DNA of 64,000 bases. Origin: Daphnia pulex (lineage: Eukaryota > Arthropoda > Branchiopoda > Diplostraca > Daphniidae). The stretch is from contig NC_060021.1 in the NCBI RefSeq assembly GCF_021134715.1, positions 2,728,001 to 2,792,000 on the forward strand. Reading direction: 5' to 3'. The notes beneath the pieces are model-generated. The model saw nothing but the letters and a program-made list of their open reading frames with translations. It did not search any database and had not been told where the DNA came from. Of this stretch, positions 54,926-64,000 are shown one piece after another; positions within the stretch are counted from its first letter, which is position 1; each line of letters starts with the position of its first letter. The translations under genes and the position numbers were made by a program.

Positions 54926-57316
54926 ATGGCCGAGGAAACTGAGAATGAACGAAGGCAACCACCAGCAGGTATAACAATTACAAATGTTCTAATCTAATCT
55001 AAACTCGTGGCGTATTCAAATGTATACATTTGAATACGTGTCGTCAACCACATTCGACACGTGTGTGGAATGTGGTTGCCACTCACACACACACACATAA
55101 GTAAGCATTTCCCCAGTATAGTTTCTTAATCTGATTTTCTTTTTTGTTTAAGGGTGCACGCTGAAAGAAATCGAACCGAATCATCGAGTCAAACTTAAAT
55201 GTTGTCCATATCATATGCAAAGTAATAAAAACGGCGAAAATGATTCGACCAAATTTAGTAGCATTTCACATGGCACTTTTGAAAGTGAGACGCTGAAGGT
55301 CTTTATCCGAAAATCTGAAAGAGCAAGGATGAGGGATGGAGATCTTGAAGTCATTCGGGATCTCGCGGCTCTTCGACAGCGACCGAATTTGCAAGAAAAT
55401 TTCATCCGCTACTTCGCAATGGAAGAAGACAGAGACTTTATGTAATATGTCGCAATACGTCCCATTAATATATTCAAAGAGTAATCTAAAATTCAAATTA
55501 ATTTTCAATGCTATACAGTTACGTCATCACAGAATGGTGCATTTGTTCCGTGGAAGATCTGTACGGTACCAGAAGTAATGAGGGAACCAATTGGATTGGA
55601 GAACAGATTTTTGTGGAAAAAATCAAGAAATCACTAGGACCAAAACAGATCTTATGGCAAGCCACAAAAGGACTGGAATATCTGCACCATTTGAAATATG
55701 TCCACCGAAACCTGAAGCCGAGTAACTTTTTGATCGCTAAAATTAGCGACACGGATCAGCCCGACGAGTACAAGGTGAAGCTGTCAGATTTCTCTTATAG
55801 TAAACAACCAAAGGAGAGTCCAATAGTTTCTGGCCCGAGAGGATCGAACGGATGGATCGCTCCCATTTCGGAAACAGGAACGATAAAAGCGCCAGAGGAT
55901 TATGTTGCAGATGACGTGTTTGTCCTCGGATGTTTTTTTTACTACGTTTTGACCAACGGACTTCATCCTTTCGGTAACAACTCGCAAAGAATCAACAGTA
56001 ATTCTGATCCGGTGTATTGTGCTGCGTGGAATCCATCTCTGCAAAAGCAAAACGAACAAGCAAACTTTCTTTTGAAGCAAATGATCAAGTTCGATCCCAA
56101 TGAAAGGTGCAGCCTCATCCATGTCTTGGATTCCCATTATTTTCTGCCGGATAATTATTACAAACTTTACGACATACCCGGCGGAGTCAAACCGGGAATC
56201 TGCGTCATCTTTAACCAAGAAATTTTTGATGATGTAAATAATTTTAGTGGTTACACTATAAGTAAAATTTATAATAATTAATTTTTTTTAAATTTCAGCC
56301 AACAAGCAATCGAGACGGAACTGAACGTGATAAAACAAGATTGACAAGGGTATTCAAGGCTTTGGGATTTGACGTGGAAATTTTCGAAAACTTGAAGAAA
56401 CAAGATCTGTTATATTATATTGAAGGTTTAAGATCACGGGATTTCTCCGCATACGCCAGTCTCATTGTTTGCATGCTCTCCCATGGAGATGAGAATGTCG
56501 TGGAAGGAACCGATGGAAAAAGTTTGAATATCAACGAACTTAAATATAAGTTCAACAGTAACGATTGTCCTTCATTGAACGGAAAACCCAAAATTTGGAT
56601 CATACAAGCTTGCCAGGGAACTGAAAATCAACCACCTTTGAGGCAGTCTTCTCACAGAAGGTCCGCATCACGATCGAATTTTAGTACCGACGATAATCAC
56701 CCATCAGGACCGATTCTAGGATTTCAGATTAGCTACGAGCAAAAAAGTATTTGATTCATGACTACATTTTAAACTTAATTGCTCAAGATTTCACTCGATA
56801 ACTTCTAAAATCCTTATTACATAGTAACCTTTGAAAGAACATCCACAACAAAGACAGAGGGAAATGGATCAGCACAAGAGAATTTGAACAATCGAGCGCC
56901 TTTTATGGATTTCCTTGACATCAGAGCCTCTATTCCTGGTTTCCATGCTTACCGATCTGAAGATTGTTGGTCTGAATATCTTATTTTATTTTTATTATAA
57001 AAAATTAACAGATATTTATGGATATGATGTAAAAGGATCTATTCTGATTAAATACCTTTGCGATGAAATGAAGAAGGAATATTTATGCGAGAAAACGTCG
57101 CCGAATAAAGAATCCAAGGACTTAGAAGGCATCCTGAATAGTGTGCAAGATATTATAAGTAAGGAAACATTGACATCCAAGACAGAATTTGTAAAACAAA
57201 CTATTGTGAGAAATGTTTCTCTAAATCGCCGGATAAAATTTAAAAAGAGCCATTTACCAGGAAAAGTGACTTTACGTCAAAATGACAGGTATGAATGCCC
57301 ATTCGACAACTTCTAA
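54926..57316 (+). CDS. IRE1-like pseudokinase fused to a caspase
   Basis: Six exons keep frame throughout: 54926-54968, 55153-55441, 55519-56233, 56299-56746, 56825-56965 and 57012-57316. They give 646 residues. Residues about 15-330 are a kinase-like domain closest in motif to IRE1: NFIRYFAMEEDRDFIYVITE, GLEYLHHLKYVHRNLKPSNF, NGWIAP, CFFYYVLTNGLHPFG. The catalytic Asp is Asn175 (HRN) and DFG is DFS (201-203), so phosphotransfer is unlikely. Residues about 335-646 are a caspase. PGICVIFNQEIFDD and RLTRVFKALGFDVEIF open p20. His411 lies in SHGDEN and Cys454 in QACQG. p10 has FLDIRASIPGFHAYRSED and GSILIKYLCDEMKK. All core caspase residues are present. No RNase (KEN), CARD or DED is seen, and no signal peptide or membrane segment, so it is probably cytosolic. 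Inference: the pseudokinase replaces a prodomain and brings caspases together. Confidence 0.88.
55011..55078. repeat. Two adjacent palindromes in intron 1 of the fusion gene
   Basis: Positions 55011-55038 form a perfect 28-bp palindrome (arm CGTATTCAAATGTA). Positions 55045-55078 form an 11-bp inverted repeat (CAACCACATTC and GAATGTGGTTG) around CACGTG. Block A has only a short version without the palindromes. They could extrude as hairpins or mark slippage at a CA tract just downstream. Confidence 0.85.
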
Positions 57317-60285
57317 CAATAATAATAGGCTTTTAAGCGTCCTTGATATTTTCTAATTTTACTATTATTTTTTCCTTGGTCATGCATATTTATACTTACG
57401 GTACGGCTCCCGCACATCGTTGCCTAACCGCAGTCGGGACGAAGTACTCGACAGAGAAGTCCATCAATATCGTCATTGGCCAAACATTTTTGATTTACTT
57501 ACTATTTGGTGGGATTACGTTGCCCGCATTGTCTACCGATAACTATATTTTATCTGTTTATAACCGTATGCCAGTGATTCAGTTTATTTACTTTTTCTTG
57601 TTATTTCAGTTCAGTTTAATTTTACTAAAAACTTTTAAAAATTTGTGCGTTTTACTCGATGATGGATGGCTTGAGAAAAAAAATTCCTTAGCTATTACAT
57701 TATGTTGAAGTAGCTAATATTTACGTTTATAGCACATAATCCATGTAATTCCGTCGTAAACGCAAACGTGCGGGAAATCTAATCGATCTAATTAAACTCT
57801 ATGTATGTTCAAGTTTTACAGTGTGTACATCTCAATGGTAGAGCTTCCGACTGCAGATGTGGTTGTCCCTGGTTCAAACCTGTGTGCCCCCACTGCCCCC
57901 TATCTGTTGATTCGAACCTGTCACGACAATCTTAAACCATTCATTTTAATTGCACTATGCGCTGCGGTGCTCTGACACTATACGTTACAAGTAATAACTT
58001 GGTCGATGACCGGAGATGGGAAACTATCTCTCCTCACACACATTTCTCATCTAACCTCACAGAATCCCAAAGGCCTTTATTTCAAACAGCCGGTATTCAG
58101 GTTTAGGCGTACATAAGGAATAGGTTACACATTTACCCACATTTTTAATCCTTAACATAGCTATATTTTCCGTAGCCTGCAATACCGAAGACAAAACGAG
58201 ACCGTTTATTCCATGTTGCATCACGACAATCCTATAAGCTGCTTGTCTCGACAACCATTCTGGCTATTAAAAATATTGTCGCCAGGCTGAATAAAACACC
58301 CCCTCGATCTATAATCTATAATGTTCGTGATATTCGATCAGGTCGAATATAACAATATAAATTCTAAGGAAAGAGGAAGGTTTATCAACACGCAGGGACT
58401 ATCCAATTGAATAGGGGTAATAGTCTACAATGATTGTTTTAATTTGTTTTTGTTTTGTTTTTCTAAAAGAAATAAAATAGCGGACGTCTGTGAGTCTGCA
58501 ATGCTGTAGTCTCACAGACGCCTATGGAATAAATGAGCGAAGCTGTAGCCAATAATATAGTATAAAAAGTGTTCAAAATACACTTTGCTCTTCGACAAAT
58601 ATAATCGACAAGCTATGTAGGTGCCGGTAACCCGACCAACAGGCCCCATGCATGCAGTCGACTTATGCAAGAGGGACGACAGAACAACTACAGTGCAAAA
58701 ATTATTATACCATGCGAGCCTTTATTTGCTTTCATTCGTGAGATCTGAGATGTAATAGTGCTGGGAATCGTCCCTGACAGTCCACAAAAACACGACCACT
58801 TAGATTTTTACAAAAGATATATTTGACCAGTATTTGACACTAGAATTGGGAAATGTAAGCAGCCAATTAGGCATGCAGGTTGCAGAAACCAAATGTTTGC
58901 TTTCGGAATAAAAATATTGTGCCCTACTTCCATTTTCCACAGCCTGACTGAACTGCCCGTGCCCTTATACTCTTTTTTTTTTCCTTTTTCATCGCTTGCC
59001 CTTCTCCGCCCCTTTTATTTCCGTTTACACATTATATCTATTATGTAATAGTATGCCAGCCTATGTTAACCAATTAATTTTGGTAACCGAGAAGCTCCCA
59101 TTATTCTTTTTATTTTCTTCTTAACCGAAATCCAACACATAGAAGCTCTTGTTGAGCTTCAGATATAGACTCGGATCAGCGTCAAAAGCGTGTTGCAATT
59201 AACCTACCATGGGGTGTCGATCCTTCAAAAAACAATAAAAAAAAAAAAAAACAAAAAAAACACGAACATTTTAGGAGGATATAGTTTCGGATAGTTTCCA
59301 TCTGCGAGTGTCAATCTTGGTGTCAATGCCCGGAATAAATCGTCGATCAAGTTCCAGGAATCATCAAGGGGCAGCATATCATCAAGGGACTGAGATCTGG
59401 CCGGCCGGTTGCAAATCAAGCCTATATCTACCGGAAATAATTTCAATTGCCATATTCTCGAGATAAAATCTAAATTAATATTTATTTTTAAAATTATTAT
59501 TGTCGATTATTGTTGCCCAAATTATTACTTAAGAGTTCGGACTGTAGAGTGTAAGTGTAACCGGGTGTAAGAGAAAAGGCAACCCCATTTTCTGGCCGTA
59601 CATCCAGTTTTATCTGCTTATAAATTAAATTCGTACGTAAGTACCCAACTTAACAATTTTTTTAACTCGTTTTAACTCGAAAGTATTGAACAGTTTTAAT
59701 TTACAGTATGGCGTAAGTAAAAACCGCTCTTGAAACGCAATGAGTAGGCTAATTATAGTCATCAGCCTACAATTGGGATTACATTTCAAAAAATAAAAAC
59801 TGTTTAATGGTTTTTAATAACTTGACAGACGTTTCAAATCTCGGTGCAGCTCATCACCCCTTTATGGTGAAATAAAGCGAGATTATTATTTTCCCGTCTA
59901 AATTAGGTTAAAAAAATGCAGCTTAAGTATTCCCCCCCCTCCCAGATGTCATAAATATCAATAGGTGACGATTTCTTACCCCTCAAAACGTCATCAGCCA
60001 TGACTTGCACAGCACTAGACTTCTATCTTCCTATCCCTCGCGCTCTAGGCTTCCAATCAAAATATTGCCCAAAACAATCTCTGAAACGTTAGGGCTACGT
60101 AATGTCATGATCGTTTGGACTACGTTAAGATTTGCTTTCTTTCTTCATTATTCAACGGAAATCAGTCAGTCTTTTCCACTCGTTAATACAAACGTGACGT
60201 GTATCGACGTATCCTGTTTGTGTAATATTCTACTTTATTAGACTAGTTCTACTCAATAAGTAATCGTAATATACGATAACGTATC
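57317..60285. other. Long gene-free interval
   Basis: It begins with the 3' flank of the fusion gene, which is shared with block A. That flank contains a hydrophobic open frame (57343-57708) whose equivalent in block A is disrupted, so I treat it as UTR or intergenic. A tRNA-Cys-like relic lies at 57821-57892. A minus-strand piece at about 59270-59450 (SQSLDDMLPLDDSWNLIDD) looks protein-like but is isolated. A poly-A/poly-T rich patch lies at 59230-59265. The AACAGTTTTAAT...TGGCGTAAGTAAA words at about 59690 recur at about 62705, flanking the BTB pair. Confidence 0.45.
57821..57892 (+). tRNA. tRNA-Cys(GCA)-like pseudogene
   Basis: The A box CTCAATGGTAGAGC, the anticodon loop CTGCAGA with GCA, and the T arm CCCTGGTTCAAACCTG match eukaryotic tRNA-Cys closely. 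The anticodon stem (TTCCGA with TGTGGT) and acceptor stem do not pair properly, so the tRNA should not fold. It is a relic or the head of a tRNA-derived SINE. Confidence 0.65.
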
Positions 60286-61287
60286 ATGTCATTCACATGT
60301 TTTTCTCCGCACGTGGCACAAACTGGAAAGGCATCGTTTATAATATCCTGGATTGACGAAAACCCCGCAAATCAAGATTCCCATCGCGAGAAATACGGCA
60401 CTTCTACCTCAATCAAAACTTATTTTGGACAAGTAAACCTAAATTTTTTTTTTAAAAATTTCGTGAATGAGTGCTGCGTTCTTGTAATGGAAATGAAAAT
60501 GGATGTAAGAGATAAAACGTCTAACCTTAACAAGCTGTTAGTGAGCGTTATGGCCACAAATGACGGCGTTGAAAAGAAAATGAAATTCCAAGAAGGAAAG
60601 TGGACAGTGTCTTGGGACACTCCATTACCTGCTAAGTGCAGAAAGTGCGATGAGTGGCCAATGTATAGAAAGCTCGATGGGGTGCTTTTTGATATTTGTA
60701 TTGATTTCAACCCTTTACGTCATTTACAAACATCAACGAAAACAAGATCAACGCAGCATCTTTTGAATCTTTTAAAAAACCCGGAAGGCGCTGATGTCAC
60801 TTTCAATTTCGGAAATCAAACTCCTCATCAAACTTTGAAGGGACATTCACTAGTTCTCGCTGCCGGTAGCCCCGTACTGGCAGCTATGTTCCAGCATAAT
60901 TTTAAAGAGATGAATGCGGGAAAAGTCGTGGAAATTGCGGATATCAATTCGGAAGTATTTGCGGTTGTTCTCCAATTCTTATACACTGGAGAGGTTGACT
61001 TGAAGAATGCGGATGCAGCTGAAGTGATGGTGGCAGCGGACAAGTACGCCATCGATCCGTTGAAGGAAGAATGCGCTTCCTGTATGTCGGAGAATTTAAC
61101 GCTGGAAAATGTTACTTCCCATCTGGTGTTGGCCCATCTCCACAATGTACCGACGCTCCAAGAAGCCACCTCGGATTTAATTGCACGAAACGCGAAATCT
61201 ATTTGTTCAACAGAAGATTGGATGGGAGTAATCAAGGATTATCCTGAACTGGCCTTTGCTGTCGTTCAGCGCATAGCAAATTTCTAA
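60286..61287 (+). CDS. BTB/POZ protein of the SPOP/TDPOZ type
   Basis: A single-exon frame of 333 residues. Residues about 165-265 form a BTB domain (NPEGADVTFNF, LKGHSLVLAAGSPVLAAMF, VLQFLYTGEVDL, AADKYAIDPLKEECASCM). A BACK/3-box-like tail follows (VTSHLVLAHLHNVPTLQEAT, EDWMGVIKDYPELA). Such proteins act as substrate adaptors for Cullin-3 ubiquitin ligases. The N-terminal 160 residues sit where SPOP has MATH, but similarity there is weak (KMKFQEGKWTVSW). The frame is intact. A second, broken copy follows at 61821. Large lineage-specific families of such genes are usual in arthropods. Confidence 0.85.
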   Translation: MSFTCFSPHVAQTGKASFIISWIDENPANQDSHREKYGTSTSIKTYFGQVNLNFFFKNFVNECCVLVMEMKMDVRDKTSNLNKLLVSVMATNDGVEKKMKFQEGKWTVSWDTPLPAKCRKCDEWPMYRKLDGVLFDICIDFNPLRHLQTSTKTRSTQHLLNLLKNPEGADVTFNFGNQTPHQTLKGHSLVLAAGSPVLAAMFQHNFKEMNAGKVVEIADINSEVFAVVLQFLYTGEVDLKNADAAEVMVAADKYAIDPLKEECASCMSENLTLENVTSHLVLAHLHNVPTLQEATSDLIARNAKSICSTEDWMGVIKDYPELAFAVVQRIANF

Positions 61288-61820
61288 ACGAACATCGTTG
61301 AATCGATTTGACACGAATAATGTGAGATTTAAATTCTAAACATTTGATGTATCACTATCATTTATTATTGACCTAGATATTTTGTTTTCCTTTTTCCATT
61401 TTGATTATTTTTTGATTCAGTATCATTCATATCGTAAAATTTGTGTTATAATAAACCAAGCTGTTATATGCTGTATCTATATTCTCATTCACGTTTACTT
61501 TGTCTTCTGAACGCACATTTATTTCCTCTTCATTTCGATTCGAAATACGGTGAGACCAGCGACCTGTTTTTCGTTTTGGGTAAAAAAAAGGACCATTTAC
61601 TTACTTACGCTAGCACTATCTTGCTTTAGCCACACGCAGTAATTAATTCAATACCGGATTTCGTATACTCCTTAAAGACCTATCGTTCCTAATATTACCG
61701 TACGAGGACTCATGCGACTTGTGCACATTTGACGGTAAGGTGATTTTCCTCCAGTAAAGTAGCCCCACAAACTTTACGCTGTTATCATTCTGTTCAGTAT
61801 TGAAGATGGTGTAAACCAAA
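61288..61820. other. Spacer between the BTB gene and BTB pseudogene
   Basis: No gene is seen. ATAATAAACC at about 61449 is a possible polyadenylation context for the upstream BTB gene. A short frame at 61441-61629 has no support. Confidence 0.4.
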
Positions 61821-62346
61821 ATGAAGTTGGATAATTCAAAATGGAAAGTTTCCTTCAGTATAACGTAAAACACCAGTGTTACAAAACATCTCATTCTACG
61901 ATTGTGGTGAAAAGAGAATCGAAGCATGTCCTCGATAACCTTCGGAATATTTTTATTGAAAAGACACTGGCTGACGTTACATTTAAGTTTAAAGAACACG
62001 AAAGAACAAGTATACCCCGTATTAGACCTAATCAAAGCTCGCACATTGCTCGTCGCATTCGGAAGCCTCGTCCTTGCACCATGTTCTAAAAAAATGATTT
62101 TAGAGATAAGTTGGAAAAAATTTGGAAAAAATATGGAGATCAAAATATCCAGCCCAAACGTTTTCGAACATCTTATTCGCCACTTTTATAACATAGATGA
62201 TGGCTAAACTGCTAGCCGCTCCGAGAATGGATTCTTTGAAAGAGGAGTGCTCGTTGCGTCTCTCACGAACTCTCAACGTTGGAAATGTCGTACAAAATCT
62301 CGTCTTGGCTCACCTTCACAAAGCTCCTCGATGCTACACCATCTAG
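61821..62346 (+). pseudogene. BTB/POZ (SPOP-like) pseudogene
   Basis: It starts MKLDNSKWKVSFS, aligning with the KMKFQEGKWTVSW part of the neighbouring gene. An early in-frame TAA follows near 61867. Fragments of the BTB domain appear in changing frames (KTLADVTFKFKEHERTS, LIKARTLLVAFGSLVLAPC, SPNVFEHLIRHFYNIDDG). The tail (MDSLKEECSLRLSRTLNVGN, VVQNLVLAHLHKAP) is also shifted. At least three lesions are present, and the copy is shorter than its neighbour because sequence between the BTB core and tail is lost. Confidence 0.75.
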
Positions 62347-62854
62347 CTAGTACTTCGAATTTCACGTCGAAGACTGCAAAGCCTCGGATTTTTGGTTGGG
62401 CGATGGAGTGAGGTACTATCTTTCGCTCTATGAAATTGGTTCCTTTACGGTCCCTTCTTTACATCGTTCAATGTAATGCGAAAAAGTTAAACGGAAATCG
62501 GATGCCAGAAGAAATACAGAAATTTTATTCTTTTAGCTTAAAATTTTGAATTTTCGTCACAGAATTTAAATTTTATCGAAAGAAAAGTTTTCTTATATGT
62601 ACAATATACTCAGCTAAACTGTAAAAATTACACAGGCTGTTTCTTAAATTAAATATGCACGTAAATAGTAGGTACCCACCTAAGAGTATAATCGAGCGAA
62701 AATATTGAACAGTTTTAATGTCCTAAATGGCGTAAGTAAATGGCTAAGTAATTAGTCAAATGATAAATCCGAGTGAAATGTTTGTATTTTCCGTTTAAAA
62801 AAAAGTTAGCTAATAAGGAAAAAAGTAAACATTGCGAGAGAAAATTTCTTTTTT
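62347..62854. other. Spacer before the very-large-GTPase gene
   Basis: No gene is seen. AT-rich sequence contains words shared with about 59640-59740. The 3' UTR of the minus-strand gene ending at 62855 must lie here. No clean AATAAA on the minus strand was assigned. Confidence 0.4.
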
Positions 62855-64000
62855 TCAGTTTTGAATTTCCCTTTGCAGTTGTCTCTTGATGGTCGGTAAA
62901 TCACGAAAATAATTTGGGGGAATTTTAGGACAGGGTTTGAGGCCGTATTTTTGTGCGATATATTCGTTGTACTTGGCCAGAATGTACTCGCGCAAGGGCA
63001 ATTCTTCGTTGATCCGAGGATCTTTCCATCCGTAAAACACTTTGGCATAGTCTCTGAATTTATGAATGACGTTTTCGTCTTCGTTGGGAAGACGAAACGT
63101 CTCGTTTTGTTCATAAGATTGACTACACGTTGTTGTTGACAGTTCAAGGCTTTTCGAACAATGAACGCCAGCAATACCTGCTGGTTGATGGATCGCATCG
63201 TGGGGCGTAAGTTTGGTGTCGTGATTGGCCGCTTCGATGCACAAGCTATTACACATTGTGCAATAGGCATCACATCGTGGAAGGGCTGCCGGATCGTTCA
63301 AGTCTTTCATGTACTGGACGACTTTTGGGCCCAATCTCTTGGCGAATTCTCTCTGTTTTGGAGGAAACTTTTGCTTTTCGATAACTTGTATCAATTTGGA
63401 AGTGCATGCTTCCAGAAATTCCTTCTTTTCTTCTTTGTCACAGTCTTGATATTCATCTCTGCAATCAATCAAAAATGCCGAAGCTAATAGTTCACTCTGC
63501 AAGTAACCATGTAGAAACTCGGTTCGCAGTTGACCGACAAAATCCTGTGCCCTTCCGCTGTCGACTTCCAGAGTTGCTAGGGCCGCTTTCTCGATGGCTT
63601 GTGTCACGTGACTTGCGAAACTTCTCCATTCTTCATCGGATCTGGGGACCTTTTCAGCGATCAGTCTCTGGAGCACGGTTTGGTACAGCCGCTTAGGTTG
63701 ATCTATGTAATCAAGCACTTTATCAACTTCCTTCTTCTGGAGCAAGTCAATCAAATAGAGGTCCATGTGCTTTTGCATAAATCGGGCGTCGTACAACCAA
63801 CGCTCATTGCGGATTGCTCTGAACGTTTTCAGCACCATTTCCTCTCTGAATGCTAAAGATTGAAACAGATATGAATTGATAATTATAAAACTAATTTCTT
63901 TATTTTAAAAATCGAAATCAATAATATCACTAATATCGTCGCTATTAAAATATAAAAAGTGATTACCTGAAACAGCGACCTTCTCCAAGGTTCTTTCCAT
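62855..64000 (-). CDS. Very large inducible GTPase (GVIN1/VLIG-like), 3' end only
   Basis: Two exons are visible on the minus strand. One runs from the window edge to 63967 (ERTLEKVAVS, donor GTAATC). The last coding exon is 63852-62855, in frame across a phase-1 junction. The protein reads FREEMVLKTFRAIRNERWLY and a long helical region. It then shows the C-terminal signature of interferon-induced very large GTPases: CDAYCTMCNSLC, HDAIHQPAGIAGVHC, and a final YAKVFYGWKDPRI...LREYILAKYNEYIAQKYGL segment. The GTPase domain would lie beyond the right edge. In vertebrates the family is linked to interferon responses, and its role in invertebrates is not known to me. About 340 C-terminal residues are present and no lesion is seen. 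Confidence 0.8.

Larger units (their letters stand above)
53290..57720. repeat. Segmental duplication, block B (main part)
   Basis: Matches about 9400-13870 from upstream of the H3-like start codon to just after the kinase-caspase gene (TTGAAGTAGCTAAT). This copy has the intact fusion gene. Differences from block A include the reading-frame lesions listed there and an expanded palindromic stretch in intron 1. Confidence 0.9.

Noticed and set aside
57343-57708. A 121-codon hydrophobic frame after the fusion gene as a small membrane protein
   Set aside because: The matching part of block A (13430-13860) has frame-breaking indels, and the composition is that of AT-rich 3' flank.
61643-62143. 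A 166-codon minus-strand frame
   Set aside because: It lies antisense to the BTB pseudogene, whose BTB motifs are recognisable on the plus strand.

Overview
The window is eukaryotic nuclear DNA. Genes are split by many short introns (about 45-80 bp, GT-AG) and sit in AT-rich, repeat-laden intergenic DNA. The protein set is animal: a DNMT3-type protein, strawberry notch, tubulin-folding cofactor D (TBCD), an ionotropic receptor, caspase, BTB/POZ and very-large-GTPase sequences. Compact introns, a DNMT3 gene and an arthropod-type ionotropic receptor suggest an arthropod, most likely a branchiopod crustacean such as Daphnia. That placement is inference; no species-diagnostic marker was seen.

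Layout. 1-3.6 kb is a tandem duplication whose second copy is broken by two insertions. 5.36-8.56 kb is a 14-exon DNMT3-like gene (PWWP, ADD, methyltransferase fold) whose catalytic Pro-Cys motif is lost. 9.2-13.9 kb and 47.7-57.7 kb are two copies of one duplicated block. Each carries an intronless, strongly divergent histone H3 gene followed by a gene joining an IRE1-like pseudokinase to a caspase. The first fusion copy is a pseudogene. The second gives a clean six-exon, 646-residue model. A third, 3'-only H3 remnant at 13.9-16.5 kb is split by two transposon insertions.

16.5-38 kb is mostly mobile-element DNA: a transposase-like remnant on the minus strand, a 1.25-kb inverted-repeat element, a decayed Ty1/copia retrotransposon with a mariner-like MITE inside it, and a hAT-like element within long inverted repeats. 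38-53 kb is a gene graveyard holding the C-terminal exons of an ionotropic receptor, then strawberry notch and TBCD copies with several stops and frameshifts. The TBCD copy lies inside the second duplicated block between near-identical direct repeats of about 38 bp. 57.8-64 kb holds a tRNA-Cys-like relic, an intact BTB gene, a BTB pseudogene, and the 3' end of a very-large-inducible-GTPase gene that runs off the right edge.

The strongest candidate for an undescribed system is the pseudokinase-caspase fusion at 54.9-57.3 kb. It keeps the caspase catalytic His and Cys, but carries Asn in place of the HRD aspartate and DFS in place of DFG. It has no recognisable death-fold prodomain. The kinase-like half sits where IRE1 has its kinase, and the caspase sits where IRE1 has its RNase domain.
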